Assembly: GCA_028564705.1 (NCBI GenBank)
Contig: JAPXFQ010002824.1
Location: 1,888,501-1,952,500 of the forward strand
Length of the DNA: 64,000 bases
Direction of reading: 5' to 3'
Source: Apricaphanius iberus
Lineage: Eukaryota > Chordata > Actinopteri > Cyprinodontiformes > Aphaniidae
The notes under the pieces were generated by a model that saw only the letters and a program-made list of their open reading frames with translations, was not told the origin of the DNA and did not search any database. This document shows positions 43,671 through 56,929 of the stretch, in pieces; position 1 is the stretch's first letter; each line of letters opens with the position of its first letter. A program made the translations under genes and the position numbers.

Positions 43671-46600
43671 ATGAGATTGATTGTCATCTCTGCGCTTCTG
43701 TTGTTAAAGGTAAGTAAAAGATCTAATGTGTTTGCCTCTTCTGTCGTTTTCCTATCTGAAAAACATTTGTTTCCTGCCTTCCATATTTCCTAGTTTAGAA
43801 TATTATCCCTATACATAGGCTACCTGAGGAGTTTTGGTAAACTATCCCACCCAGATTAGAGCTCACCGTTGTAGGGATGGCAAAGGTTCTGTATGTTGGT
43901 GTGCTTGTTGCCAAATAGTAATAGAAAGATGAAAGGCATATGGTGTTTGGTTTCCTCGGGTTCAACTGCAGTTTGCTGTTCATCTACAGCAGAGCTCTGC
44001 AGAGCCGATCCGAGATTAGTTGGGGCCCAAAAACAATTTCGGACTGGGGGATTGCTCTTAACTTCTATCAGTCACCACATTTGAGCAAAAATCTTCTCAA
44101 CTTCGTCCATTTTTTATGTTTATTCATGCAACATGTTATGTTTATAAATCTCACAAGGATCATTGTAGACATTTATTCTTACTTCTGGAGATAATGGTAG
44201 CCTATGTAAATGATTTTTAAAAATTCCTGCCAGTTGCCGTTTGGTCCTTTCCTATTCATGAACTGAAACCATTACATGTGAGATTATTTTCAAGGAGTTG
44301 TTGATTGTCAGAAGCTTTGAAGATTAATATTAAAACAAATACATTTCATGTATCATATATTTTCTTTTTTTATAACTTTGTTTCGCATCCAATTTCATTT
44401 ATTCAAGTTTCTAGTCCTATTTGCATTTATATTTGCATAACTGCTTGTGGGTTTTATTTATAAGAGTTGGTAATCAACATTCCTTCCTACACTTTAATTT
44501 GAAATGGCAAAACAAAAATTTTAAAAATAAAATATCGAAGTGCCAAAGTTACCAGCACCCAGCATTGATCTGTCACTAATACTAAAACAATTATGGCTTT
44601 AAAACAATGAGTTTTGCTCTTGGTTTCCCCCTGTGGGTTTTGGGCATACAACATAAAGCAGCTGCTTTTATTTTCCTGATTTTGATCTTTATTACAAAGG
44701 CTGGGTGCCAAGATTGTTAGGGTTGCCACAGCTCAACTAAAATCTACATCATTCATGTTTACACATCTCTGTATAATATGTTGCCCATAACTATTGTGAT
44801 AGACTTTCATCGTTGACTCTGCAGTTTAGATGTAGTTTGTAGAAAGGTGGAAAACTTGGATACTTGTAAAATGTTAAACTATTCTAAAATAAAATATTTC
44901 ACAGAAAATATTTTGCAAAGAAAAGTTCTTACTGAATATAGTGTTTTGCACAACAACAGCGGATGGCTCATATGTGTCAGTTCACACTTTTGCAATATTG
45001 GGCCACTGCTTTGTACTTACACTTCAGCATTTATCCTCTACTATTTTCATTATATATCAGTAAAAAAAAACATTCCCATGAACTCAAAACAACTGGATAT
45101 CAGTATCTATGCAGTTCAATACATTTGTGAATTATGAAGATAAATAATCATAAAAACAAATTTTTGAAAACTTCCCATTTCCATTCTCTAATCTCCCTGT
45201 AAAACCCGTTGGCTCTTATAGTATATGACAGATTATGAGCTCCACTTAAACCAAGCTACAGTAACTCTGGGAAATGTCAATGATTTGTGTGTCTCAAAAA
45301 CCAAATATTCTTACCAGACTAGGAGCAGATTATAGAAAATTACTTTAAATTGCTGGTTGTCAAAGTATGTATGAAATGAACACTCGGTTGGTAGGAAATG
45401 ACTCACGGCAGATGGATCCATTTTTGAACCCAAAAACATCTGCTAGGAAATCAAATAAAACTGCAAATGTTCAAAAGCGAAAGGCGAAAACAAGGTCCCA
45501 CTACTGATCTTTCTGTAAGAATTTAACACAATTTTAAATGTGGATGCCCTAGGACGCCCCCTATAGGCTTTTAAGCTTTAAGCACCTACTTAGTTTGCTA
45601 ATACAATGGGTCTGAATATGGCGAGCCCCACGGTTAGAGATAATCCTGCATATGTGAGAAAATCCTTTTATCGTTGTTTTGACCTTGAATTGGGACGATG
45701 GTTATCATTTACCTCTCAAACATACAGAGACTATGTGCTGAGGTTCTAAAAGCCAAAACACACAGACACTTTACCAAGATTATCCACCACATGCAAAGTC
45801 AATGATCTATTTTATGAAAAAATTATAGTTTGGTTGATGTTTTGATGGCATACTATAAACCCAGGATCTGGATGAAAAGAATGCCCTCTCCTTCGCTGTA
45901 ACAGACAATAATTTCACTCTCATTTTCTTCCAAAGTTCACAGCGTTGCAGCTCTTGTCTAAACTTGTTGTTTAAAGTCAGAGCACTTTTGTTAGATCTAA
46001 GTATTTGGATAGCACTTCACCTTTTTAAGAAGATAGACGCCTCTTCATGTTTTGAGGGGAAGATGTCAACATAGATTATGTATGAAATCTGAGTTGTTTC
46101 GTTCTCATCTGAAATAATCCACATTCTGCCACATGTTTTCTCCTTTCTTACTGGGTGATTAAGTGCAGATGCAAAAAGGTATTGCTTTAAATATATCTTT
46201 TAATTCTTAGAATTGTATTTTTTTGTCTTACTGCATTAGCTGATTACAGTCATTCCTTGTGAAACTGGACAGGATACGAATCAAGGACAAAGCAGTTTTC
46301 CTCATTCTCTCATGTTGAAGTGGGTGTTTTCATGCATCTGGCAGAAGTAAAGATCATTTTACATCATTAATAATCTGTTAGTAATAAAGATACGGATGAT
46401 AATTAATAGTTGTCTTTCTTATCAATGCGATTTTTGGTTTTCTGTGAAAAAAAATTTCCAGGAAAAAATAGAAAGTCATGTTCTTTATTTTGTACCTCTG
46501 AGGGTAAACCACACAGATGGGATGTGGAGCTTAGAGTCTGCCTCACCCCATGCTGTCCTGGCTACTAAAACTTCGGTCAGATTTTAAATTCTCGTGGATC

Positions 46601-49600
46601 AGTGTTTTTGCAAATGGGAGAGCGTCCTTTTGTGAGTCTACTTTTACACGGAGCAGATTATGTTTTTAAACTCCAGGCGTTCTCACTTCAGAGAGGGGCA
46701 GAAAATGTGTAACAGTCAATGATGGCTAAAGTGAATTGTGTGTGTGGGTGTGTCTGTCTGATATGCGCTGACTGAGTGACTCCTGCAGCCGTGGAGTTGA
46801 GTTGAGAGGCCCATTGAAAGGGGCTCTCCATGGTGGTCTGCCTGGTCTCACTGGGGAATCCCTTCAGACTAAAGTTTAATATTTAATGGCAAAAGAAACT
46901 ACAGCTTCCTTTACTTCAGATTTTAGGGGCCAGATACAACAGATAAGAAAAAAATGCTCTGAGGGGTTGTGACCAGCTAATTACTATGTGGTTAGGGTAA
47001 TGAAAAGTCTTTTAGCAACACAAGGAGGTAGAATAAAACTGATAAAGGCTTCACTGTAACTTGTTATTAGGGGACAAATAACGTATTGTTAAAACCAGAG
47101 CTGGCCCAAAGCACATGCTTGAATTATAACATAAAACGTAGATCTTAATTTTCTTTGGGTCTTGTTTAAGATGCAAGATTTAAATCATTTTGATATTTTA
47201 CTTTGTCAGTACAAAGAACCATGTTTTTGTTTGATTGGTTGTGTTAAAATAGTTATAAACTGATTCTATGTGTTTAGCGTTTTCTTCTGTGTTTGTTCTC
47301 AAATACATCTCAGCAAATCACCAATTTTTAATTGTTTTTAAAATGAGTGAATTAAACTTGGTTCCCTCTCCCATATTCCACCAAATCAGTACTGAAACGC
47401 TGTTAGCTAGAGGTGTTACTCTCTAGCTAGCCCAAGGTTTGTTCTAACATTAACTTCTAACACTTCTTCTTCTTCTAGCACTTCTAGCACTTTTCTTCAA
47501 AATGTGGCATTCACTATGGATTTAGTTGTTAACTTTAAAAAAATATGTTTTTTGTTTTTTTTATCTGCAAGCCATCCTTTATTTCACTTATTTCTGTGCA
47601 ATAATTTTAAACCAATTCTAATTTCTTTATACTTGATGTCTCTAAAATGCTTTAATAAAGAGTTCTTCTACGAGGTTTTACTGCTTTTTCACTTCATCCT
47701 TGCAGATATTTTGCAGCTGACCAAGACAGCATGCCTCACGCGGAAAATCAAGTCGGAAAATCATGTCTTAAAGAAATAGGACAAATCATACTTTGGTACA
47801 ATTTTAAATAGGTTGCTTGAATCAAAACAACTTTTAAAAAAAATTAGCTGTGCATAGACAAGACCTCACCAAAAGAGTCTTAAATACCTCCACTTTAGAC
47901 TTCAGTATTATTTAAATAAAAAAAGAGATAGATTTATTAAGCATCTGCTGCTCTTTTTAGCTGGGTAGATCTAGGAGGGTTTGACAAAGAAAGACAAAAT
48001 ATATTCTCGTGAAAATGAACGACTACTGGGCTGAAAATGTGGGGAAAAGCAGTTACGTTTCTGAGGCATTTAACGATTTTCAGAAGCACTGAACATTACA
48101 AGAAAGCCTGGTTCTTGAAAAAAAATAAGTTGAAAGCATTTGCACAATGTTAGATAAAATTATTTTTTCTCATATAATCAAAGGTTGCGTATCTTTCATT
48201 ATTACGACTAAAATTGTATGTTTATATTTCTGGTTTTTTTTTGATTGGTTGCGTAGAAAGCTGATGTAAATGTACTTTAGGTTGAGTCATAATTTTGGAG
48301 CTGGAAAGTTAAATATTTTCACAATTGTACTATATATATATATATATAGTATATAAGTTGTTCAATTGATAGGAATTATATTTGCAGCTCTGCAATTGGT
48401 TCTTTACTCCTCAGTGTCTGATCAAGTGTAAAGATTGATGCTGGAAGCTGTGATTACATGCTATATTACATGATTACATGCTCTCATAAAGGGGTTATTT
48501 CCATTATGCAAATACACAGCAGTTATTCCTTTCTGGTCAATAATGTGTACAACAAATAATGTTGAACAATGATTTCGGTGTCTTCCTGTTGTGGGTTTTA
48601 TAACTAAGACTCTCAGAAGATAACTGATTCATATATGTATTGGATTCACGGCAGCTTCCTGGTTTACAGTGAAATGTTGAGATTTCACAAAGCATTCAGC
48701 CATTTCATCATTAAAGAAAAACAAAACAGCAAAAGCTTCATATTTCTGAACGGGCATGGATCCAAGGCTGTATTTATAGCCCTTTTAGGACCATTTTACA
48801 GGAATTCTAGTAAGGCTGAACTAGATTTTACTGTCTGCCTGTTTAATGCATGCCTTATTTTACTCATAACTTAAAAATTTCCCTTATATGGTAGGATGCT
48901 TAATCTTGTGAATATGAGACTGCCATTCCAGTGTGACATGGATTAAATCTGTCTCTGCACTCCAGGCCAGTGAGTGTGTGAAGTGTCAAACTTTTAGGGT
49001 GTCCTGCTCTCAGATGAGCTGCTTTTCCAGTCTGAGCTGGCAGGGATGCATCAACTCCGACTCATGTTGACCATAAAATTTGAAATCTAAGCCGTTGGTA
49101 AAAATAAAATGGGGCCACCACACCTTCAAATATTTATCAAAGCAAAGTTTAGGATCTAAAAAGGTCGGCAAGTCTTTGGAAAAGAGCATCATCTGTCACA
49201 TAAAAGAGGACCAGCTGTGCTGCTCTTTTTGGGTTTGCTCTAAGTCCACTCTACGTGCTAACTCCAGGCTGATTTATTCCTGCTGGGTCAAACCACCCTG
49301 ATACCATAATTCCTCTAATCTGGGCTGTGTGGCTGGCATTCAGATGTCATCTCGCTCCTCCGTAAAGCACCGCAGTCAGACTGACTGTTGTTTTTGGAAC
49401 GATGTGAGCCCCCTTTCAAAGCTGTAGAATTGGCATGGAACATTTGACTTTTTTGTGACTGGGGGCAAAGCACAGTGTGTGTTGCCCGTGGGGTTTTGAC
49501 GGAGGCTATACAGGTCCACACATGCTCCCTTCAGCTTCTGGGCAGACTTCAGAGACAAAGAACGACATAATCATCGGGCCGTTTAGATGTTGCTTTTCCC

Positions 49601-52600
49601 CTTTGCAGGAGGTTAGTTGTTAGACATCTGTTTGCTCTGTTTGCTCTTGTCAGGCCCCGAGGCAGAGAAGGCCAATATGCCTTAAATGTGTGCATATTTA
49701 AGATGCCGTTGCATTGAGGCTGCAGGAGGGGGGTGTTGGTGAAATACAGATCTTCACAGACACACCTGGAGGGCTTGGTGACTTCAAAGGGGCCTCCTTA
49801 CCCGGACACTCTCATGCTGGGCGACTTTGGTTAGCTGACACCCTCAGGCCCGTCTCTTTTACACCCCCTTCCTTTCATGGATGTACTGGCAGTCACTGAA
49901 ACTGTCCTTCATTTGGGTTTGGATTTAGGGGAAATAGAAAAGAGGTTCCTCTTTATTTTTATCTTCTCCATACCCTCAGTGCCTGGGAAAGGTGTTCACA
50001 TAAGAGAATTGGTAAAGTAACAACCCCAAACTTCAATGTATCAAGACTGATCTATACTATGAGTGCCAAGAAGAAAGAAAAAGAAGCTCTGTTTATAGTT
50101 TACCAAAAGCAATGTAGAGGAAACAGTCAGTATGTGAAGAATGGTGCTCTGCTCGGATCAGATAATAACGGAACGACTGCTTTAAATGCAAAATACAACT
50201 AGTGACAGAAAACTACAGCTGTACATCACTCAAAAGAAACGTTTTTGTGGCAGCACCAAGCCGTGGGCATGTTACCTGCAGTAACACGGAAGCTAATCAG
50301 CCTAACGAAAGATGGATGGAACTGCATACTGGGCAATATTGAAAGGAAAGCTGTTCTGAGGCTAGAAAAGATGGTGGCACATGTTCACCACTTAGTTCAC
50401 CTTCCAGCAGGATAAAAGCCCCTTATTTTCCAGCCACAGCTAGAATGAAATTGTTTAAGCATAATCTTGTGTCAGATTGACCCAGGAAAAGCCCAAAACT
50501 TAATATAATTAAACATCTGTGACAGGAGAGGAAATTCTTTATTCACAGATCCTCTCCAATCTCACCCAGCTTTGGTTCATTTGCAAGAGGTCTGTAAAAG
50601 TATGGTAGAAAAATTCCGCTCTAGATAAGCATTCGCTAAAAATTTTGAAAAACGTGTATTTGCTTCCTTCAATTGCGCAATCATGCTCTACTTTGTGTTT
50701 GTCTGTCAAATTTAAAAAATTTCCCATAAAACCCATTTAAGTTTGGGTTTTATAACGAGACGAAACATTACAAGGTTTAAGGGGTGTGAATACGCAGGGA
50801 TGTGTAATGGCACCTTTTGTTCCTGTTTTTATCTTCAGTAACATAAAGCCAAGTATTCTTCTCAGACGCCAATTGCTTTTGTAAAAGCTGTTCAGAACGT
50901 CTAAACTATTTTGTTTGGGTCACATCTCAAGACGGGCCTCTCCAGTACCCACTTGCAGATAAGGAGTCAGAGTGCTTAGAGTGGAAACTGAGTCAGATGG
51001 AAAGAATACAACAAAGGTTTTGCTGTTGTACGTGTATCTTTAATCACAAGAGGGTAGAAAGTGTGGGATTTTCATCTAAAAAGATGTTGAAATCATGTTT
51101 TCATGAAGTACTGATGCAGTTAGTCTACAATTGGATCAACAATAAAGTTGTAAAAAATATATAATTTAATATGTATTTTTTTAAATTTGTTGTTCTTTCT
51201 TAAAAGCAGTAAGTTTATCTTTCTTTTCCACGTTTTCTCTAGGTCACTCTTGGAAATGCTTGTGCCAGTGGGGTGTTCACTGAATCAGGACACTGCTGCA
51301 GATTGTGTCCTGCTGGTTATGAAGTGGAGGTAGAGTGTGGGAAGGAGGATACCAAATGTAAACCATGTCCGCAGGGTAAGCGTTGAGAATTGGCCTCTTT
51401 TTACAACAGAATGCTACTATTTTATTAGCTGATGGTGAAGTTCTTTCAAAATTTCACATATTGTAAATTTAAACTTGAAAGAGATATTTTTTATGTGCTA
51501 AAAATCAAAACATTTTGTGTAACTCATAGGGCTGGGTATCGATTCAAATTTCAAGAATCGATTTGATTCCGATTCTCAAGATTTGGAATCGATTCGATTC
51601 AATCTGATCCAATTCAATATTGCTATTAAAAGCTTTTTTTTTACTGTTATCTTAATTATATGCCAGAAATTCAATGACTTAACACTGAGCGAGTAACATT
51701 TCAACATGGAAAACTGTATTAACCCTGTCAGACACAAAACTTAAAATGACTGGACTGTTCCTTCCCATTTCAACCATACACTCTATAATTTCAACTTTAA
51801 AAAGGGAAAACTATTCTAAAAAATAAAATCGATTTTTGAACTTGTGAATTGATTTGATTCGATTTCAATAAGAATCGATTTTTCGATTATTTCGACACAG
51901 CTCTAGTAACTCAGGTGAAAAATAAGAACTTTTACCAATGGTAATAAAAATAAATAAACATTTTTCTTATTTTCTTGGTGTATAATTAGTATTAATATTT
52001 CAATATTTCAGATGGAAGAGCACTAATTATTCCTTTAAACTTGTTTCCTCAGGAACATTTTCCCCATCTGAAGGCCTTAGCTCTTGCCGTCCATGTAACA
52101 AGTGTCCATCCGGGGTACCCACTCTGACCCCTTGCTCGGGACACCAGGACACGCAATGCGAGTGTGACACCGGCTTCTACTTTTCGAGCACCTTAGGTGT
52201 ATGCGCGCCCTGTTCAAAGTGCAGGCTTGGTCAGGGGGTCATCCGGGCGTGTGGCCCCCAAGGAGACATGCTTTGCCAGGAGTGTGGCCCAGGAACCTTC
52301 TCAGAGTGGGATTTCAACACATCACCATGCCAGATTTGCACTCAGTGCTCTGAGGAAGAGGTGGAGATCAGAACCTGTAGGCATAATTATGACGCAATCT
52401 GTATGGGTGAGTGCTTTTACAGGAATAGACTGATTTGATTGAAACACAAATCTCATAACGTTTCATTCTGACCTTAATATTAACAGCTCTCAAAAAAAAA
52501 AATATGTTGATCTCTTTGGTGAAGTCTCCTGTTTGGGGGAAATATAACTACATGGAAGAGATATACACTTTTTTATGTTTGAAATAAAAACCTAAAAAAA

Positions 52601-55600
52601 GTTAATTTGTAACAGGGCAATTGGGTTATATGGAAAGGATTTGAGGTATTAGTATGTTACCTGAAATCCAAACTTTAAACTCAGTGTAAGATTTTGCCAC
52701 TACAGTGAAATGTTAATCTATTTTAAGGCTTCGTTTTTATTTATTTTTTATTTAAAAACTCACCACTGTTTCCATTACTTGTGTATGTCAATTTAATAGA
52801 ATTTGAATGAGCTACTACAACTAAGTCTTGTAAACTGGAGTTGGGTTAATTTTTTTAGAAACCCCCTTTGGATATTAGCTCAATTGTATGCTCAAACATC
52901 TTTTTATTGACTGAGATGGTTAAATAAGGTATCTAATTCAGGTAAGATAGTATCTAATTCTAACAACTCTGCAAGACCACGCGAAAGTTCCCTTCAGGTT
53001 TGGGTATTGCTTGCTAAAATCTGTTGCATTTCCTTTTGTTTTGTTCTCCTAATTTTCTATAACATCAACTTCCAGCAGAGATTTATGATACCAGGAATTT
53101 TTTTTAAAACCCAATAGTGGCACAGGCTTTCATTTTCCAAGATATGATGCTTGAGGCGACATTAATTGTTGATAAAAGACTGGAAAAGCACTTGGAGAGC
53201 AAAGACATTCACTGTGGCAGCTAAGTCCCCCCCAGTAGTTATTCACCAAAATCACATTTTTGGTAAAGTCTGTTTTACGATAACCCCCAAATTCTGGCAA
53301 AGTGTTCTTGGTCCCCTTGCGGATATTTCCTGAAAATATCATCAGTATTCACACATAACTTTTTGAGTTATGTTTCTAATTAACAAATAGGCAAACCTTG
53401 ACGAAAACCTGAACTCCTCAGTGGAGTTAATAAACAATGACCCAAAAGTAGGGAAGATCGGCGGTCTCTGAGCATGTGGTCAGTAACTGATTCTAAAGCT
53501 AACCTCTGGCCAATAAGAAAAATGATTAGTCAAAAAGCTGACTTTAGTGTTGTAGTCCAACTGATAAAAGCTTGGCAGGTCTTTAGGTCAAGTGCTGCTG
53601 AAGGCCAAGAGAGACAGCTGACCCTGATAGCTAGTGGTCTTGCCCCCAAATGGATACATTTGCTCCCTAAGCCAGGGGTCATCTCTACTCACTGAGTCCA
53701 TGTATCATAACCTTTTTGACCCCACACAAGTCTGTGCTGTATGTTATGCTGTTTGATCCCAAAAAAGCCCGACTTCAGGAGGGTGGATGAGGCTGGAAAA
53801 TAGGGTCAGTTAAAGGTTCAGAGCCCCGGGGGACCAGGGGGACAGCAGTCATCATCAAATCTGGTCCAAATATGTTCTGACGAGCATGTGTGCACCTCCT
53901 CCTTGACATGCCTTCGTTTCTAATAGATAAGAAGCTATACATTTTGTCTCGCCCTGCTGGAGCCGACAAGGCCTTGGATAAGCCTGACGTGTCCATGCCG
54001 GAGAAGAAGGAGGAAGAGGAGGATGGAAGTCCCGTTCCAGTACCATCCAATTCTACCCCGCAGGACGAGGGTGGCAGCAACAACATTCTAGCCTATGTGT
54101 CTGTTCTGGCTGCTGTGGTGCTGGGCTCGTTGGTTTACGTGGTTTATAAATGGTGAGTTTTTGCATTCATGTCCTGTAATATAGAGAGGAGGATTGGCGA
54201 AGGAACACATGCTTACTTAAATTGCTTTCATGGACTTTTCTCAGTTGGATGTCGTGCAAACAGAAGAAGGCTCTCTCCAAGGCCCGTGTGGCAGAGCTGG
54301 CAGCTTCTCCAGAAGGAGAAAAGCTCCAAAGCGACAGTGGTGTTTTTCTGGACACCTACAGCCTGCAGGACAACCAGCCTAGCAAAGGTAAGGCAGACAT
54401 ACATCAGCCTTCAAACTACATATTACCCAGACTTTAATACTATGACGGCAAATGTAAAATTTTTGATGTACTTCTCCCTAAGATCTTATTCAAAGTGTGT
54501 TTCTGAAACTTCTACCTCTCAAAAAATGTTAATACTTTACTTAAAGCCTAATGTATCAAATCCTATACTTGTATTTTGCCCTCTGATAGAGAATACAAAC
54601 TACAGGTTGTAATTGCCAATAAATAAAAAAACCAAGAGTGTTGCTTCTACCTTCCAAGAACCAGGTTTTATATTTTTTGACTGGTTTCCTAAACTAAAAT
54701 AGAATCAAAAATGATTATTTTAAAAATTTTAATGTTATTGAATGTTTATTGTTTTTTTTTTTTTTGCTGAATAGGTGTATATCAGTGATGATACTTTAGG
54801 TATTTGTAGTTATATTTTATTGGCCATCACTTAAGTTATTGTTTACCAAAATGTCTGATTTAATTTGTATTTTAATGCTAAAATCAAAAATACTATGGAT
54901 TCAAAAACTTCATTTAAATCTGAATATAGTAGAACAATTGTAAAATGTTTCAAATTTGACTTAATAATGATAACTAATAATACATTTTATTTATAAGTGC
55001 CTTTCAGGACACCCAAGGACACTTTACAACCTTTGTATTTAATTTATTTGTATATAATATTTTATATTAAATTCTAAAGAGTTAAAGTCTGTTTACTCAT
55101 TTATCAAAGTATTTTTTAAGCAGCTTGAGGTCTCTCTCTGGAAAATGAGAAAATAAGTTTTACTCCTAATCTCTGTGAAGATTTTCAGTTTTGTGGATAG
55201 GTCTGGACTATAAACACCATTCCAGGAATGATTGCTGTAGTGCTCTGTGGTTGAGTTGTGTTTGAGATGATTTATTGGTGAGGAAAACAATCATCTGATT
55301 TCTGTTTACGCTGTTAGCATCACATTCCTAAAGCTAAGTCGTGTCATTGTCTCAGGCGTCTAACTTCCTCTGAGAGAAATGTGTCCCTGTTGTCCCCCGC
55401 TGAACAGGATCTACCAGACATTTTCAAATTATTGTTGTAAAGGCACACATTATGTAGGAACATCGAAAACCTTTTTTTTCATACCATGGGCTAAGCTTTG
55501 CTGTGTTGTCCAATTATATTGGTTTATTGTCATTGAATATGTGAATGTAATAAATGTAATGATAGTTTGATAAAATTGCAATAAGGTCAGTTTTAATACC

Positions 55601-56502
55601 ACAAAACATTTCTGGCCTCCCTTGATTAAAAGGCCAGAACCTGAATACAAAGCAAAAGAAATAGTAATTTGAAGATGTTAACTTGTTCAGTTCTTACAAA
55701 CAGTCAGCATCCTCCACCACTTGACACCCCTTTTACACATCTTTACCAGGGCTGCCAGGAAATGGTAATTTAGTTACTCCCATGCTCAGGACCCGCTGTT
55801 ACGTTGGTGAACAAACAGTATAACCTTTCTTAAAACTCACAAAAATAATATGTCCTGGAACAAGATCCAACCGAAAAAAAGACTAAACAACCGGGAACAA
55901 CGAAAACATCAGCAGACAGACTGACGTAAACAAGTGGGTAAGGCATGGCTTTTTGAACAAGAATAAACACTGGTGGGATGTGAAAGAATACAGCTGTGGG
56001 TTAAAGCATGGCTCTCAATGATATACGCTTCAAAAAGAAATCTAAACATGAAACAAACACAATGACATAAGCCCGCCTTTTTTCTTTCTTCTACTATCCC
56101 CACTCTCTTACTAAATCCTGCTTGTTAGGATTTATTTGGATGAGCAACACTAAGCATTGAGCTCATTATGTTTCATTTTTTCAAACAGGCACCAAAAGGG
56201 ACAGCAAGCACGACAATCGCCTGTACATCAACCTGCCACCGCACAAGCAGGAGGAGGTGGAGCGCCTTCTGCAAGAGACAAATGGCTGCGGATGGAGACA
56301 CCTTGGCGCTGCGCTGGGCTATGAACCTGAACAGCTGGACCTGTTTGGACGGGGTGAGGCCCCTGCGCGCACGCTCCTGTCTAACTGGGCCCAGAGAGAG
56401 GGTTCCACTCTGGGACTGCTGAGCTCAGCGCTGGCCCGCATTGAAAGACCCGATGTCGTGACGGCCCTTAACAGCACACAGCAGGGTGTTTCTGTGGTCT
56501 GA
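43671..56502 (+). CDS. nradd: Neurotrophin receptor-related death-domain receptor (NRADD / NRH1), six coding exons, 402 aa
   Basis: Exons 43671-43709, 51243-51375, 52053-52406, 53927-54152, 54245-54387 and 56189-56502 join in phase. The product is a type I membrane protein: signal peptide about 1-18 (MRLIVISALLLLK, VTLGNA), four TNFR cysteine-rich repeats with six Cys each (about 20-174), an acidic Pro-rich stalk with an Asn-Ser-Thr sequon at 217, a membrane helix about 229-250, a juxtamembrane KCWMSCKQKK, and a death domain about 311-391. It ends Val-Ser-Val-Val, a class I PDZ-type tail. p75NTR (ngfr) has the same layout, but the Cys-Trp after the helix, the SVV end and the nbeal2 neighbour fit NRADD. 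Mammalian NRADD lacks the Cys-rich ectodomain; this gene keeps all four repeats, as NRH1 of frogs and fish does. NRH1 acts in convergent extension and neurotrophin receptor signalling (literature). The ATG at 43671 has A at -3. Confidence 0.87.
43710..51242 (+). other. nradd: nradd intron 1 (7.5 kb)
   Basis: A long first intron between the signal-peptide exon and the first Cys-rich repeat. It holds a short TA microsatellite (48328-48355) and a decayed Tc1 copy (49985-50815). 46700-46870 and 48900-49900 are richer in G+C and lack recognised repeats, making them the best places for intronic regulatory elements. No gene on either strand was supported. Confidence 0.5.
49985..50815 (+). mobile_element. 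Tc1-like transposon remnant in nradd intron 1
   Basis: In order on the + strand: AAAGATGGATGGAACTGCAT (50309), GTTCACCTTCCAGCAGGAT (50394), CAATCTCACCCAGCTTTGG and, near the end, AAGGGGTGTGAATACGCAGG. These are the DDE transposase second half and 3' end. It is too decayed to code. Confidence 0.6.
51527..51905. mobile_element. hAT-like MITE in nradd intron 2 (379 bp)
   Basis: The left end TAGGGCTGGGTATCG and right end, reversed TAGAGCTGTGTCGAA, are inverted repeats. A perfect 8-bp duplication GTAACTCA flanks it (51519-51526 and 51906-51913). The interior is rich in GAATCGATT-type repeats near both ends. No ORF. Confidence 0.8.
52407..53926 (+). other. nradd intron 3, no recognised content
   Basis: Non-coding, no repeat family named. 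The last 150 bp before the exon have open frames on the minus strand only as a shadow of the coding exon. Confidence 0.45.
54388..56188 (+). other. nradd intron 5, mostly unassigned
   Basis: AT-rich sequence containing a reversed L2 tail (54975-55030). I recognise nothing else in it. Confidence 0.45.
54975..55030 (-). mobile_element. L2-like LINE 3' tail fragment
   Basis: The complement of this stretch (TGTAAAGTGTCCTTGGGTGT, then AAAGGCACTTATAAATAAAA) matches the 3' tail of the LINE at 19918-21705. Only the last 55 bp are present, a typical severe 5' truncation. Confidence 0.65.
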
Positions 56503-56890
56503 CAAACTTGCTAGACCGTTGAACAACAATCACAGACTGAAGTGAAAGATAAGGGAGGCACTCGATTTTCCGCTCTTCTCACTTGGTTGAAGGAGTCCTT
56601 TTTTTATGCTTTGTAAATAGACCTTTTTTCACTTAAATACCAACAATATTAAAACTATATTACTTTGTGCCTTATTTGAACTGTATGAAAGATTATGATG
56701 CTGTATGGAAACAGATTATTCAGTCTGCTACAATGCCATAAAAAATCCCCTTTGAAAGATTTCTACGGTTATGCTTTGTCACATTTAAATGTCTTAGATC
56801 ATCACATAAATATTTATATCAGCTTAAGATAACCTGAGTAGATACAAGAAAATGTTTAAGAAGATGAATTCATTTATTAAAAGAAGTATT
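56503..56890 (+). terminator. nradd: nradd 3' UTR with weak polyadenylation signals
   Basis: No AATAAA is seen just after the stop. ATTAAA variants occur at 56648-56653 and 56876-56881. The UTR is probably short, because a transposon begins near 56930. Confidence 0.4.
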
Positions 56891-56929
56891 TTAAACTGAT
56901 CTGGCACTACAAGAAAATAATTGGCTCCC

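Noticed and set aside
48328..48355. TA run in nradd intron 1 as a hairpin of interest
   Set aside because: A short simple repeat with no other structure around it.
43671..56502. Calling the receptor ngfr (p75NTR) itself
   Set aside because: The layout is the same, but the Cys-Trp after the membrane helix, the SVV C-terminus and the nbeal2 neighbour fit NRADD/NRH1 better. It remains the main alternative.
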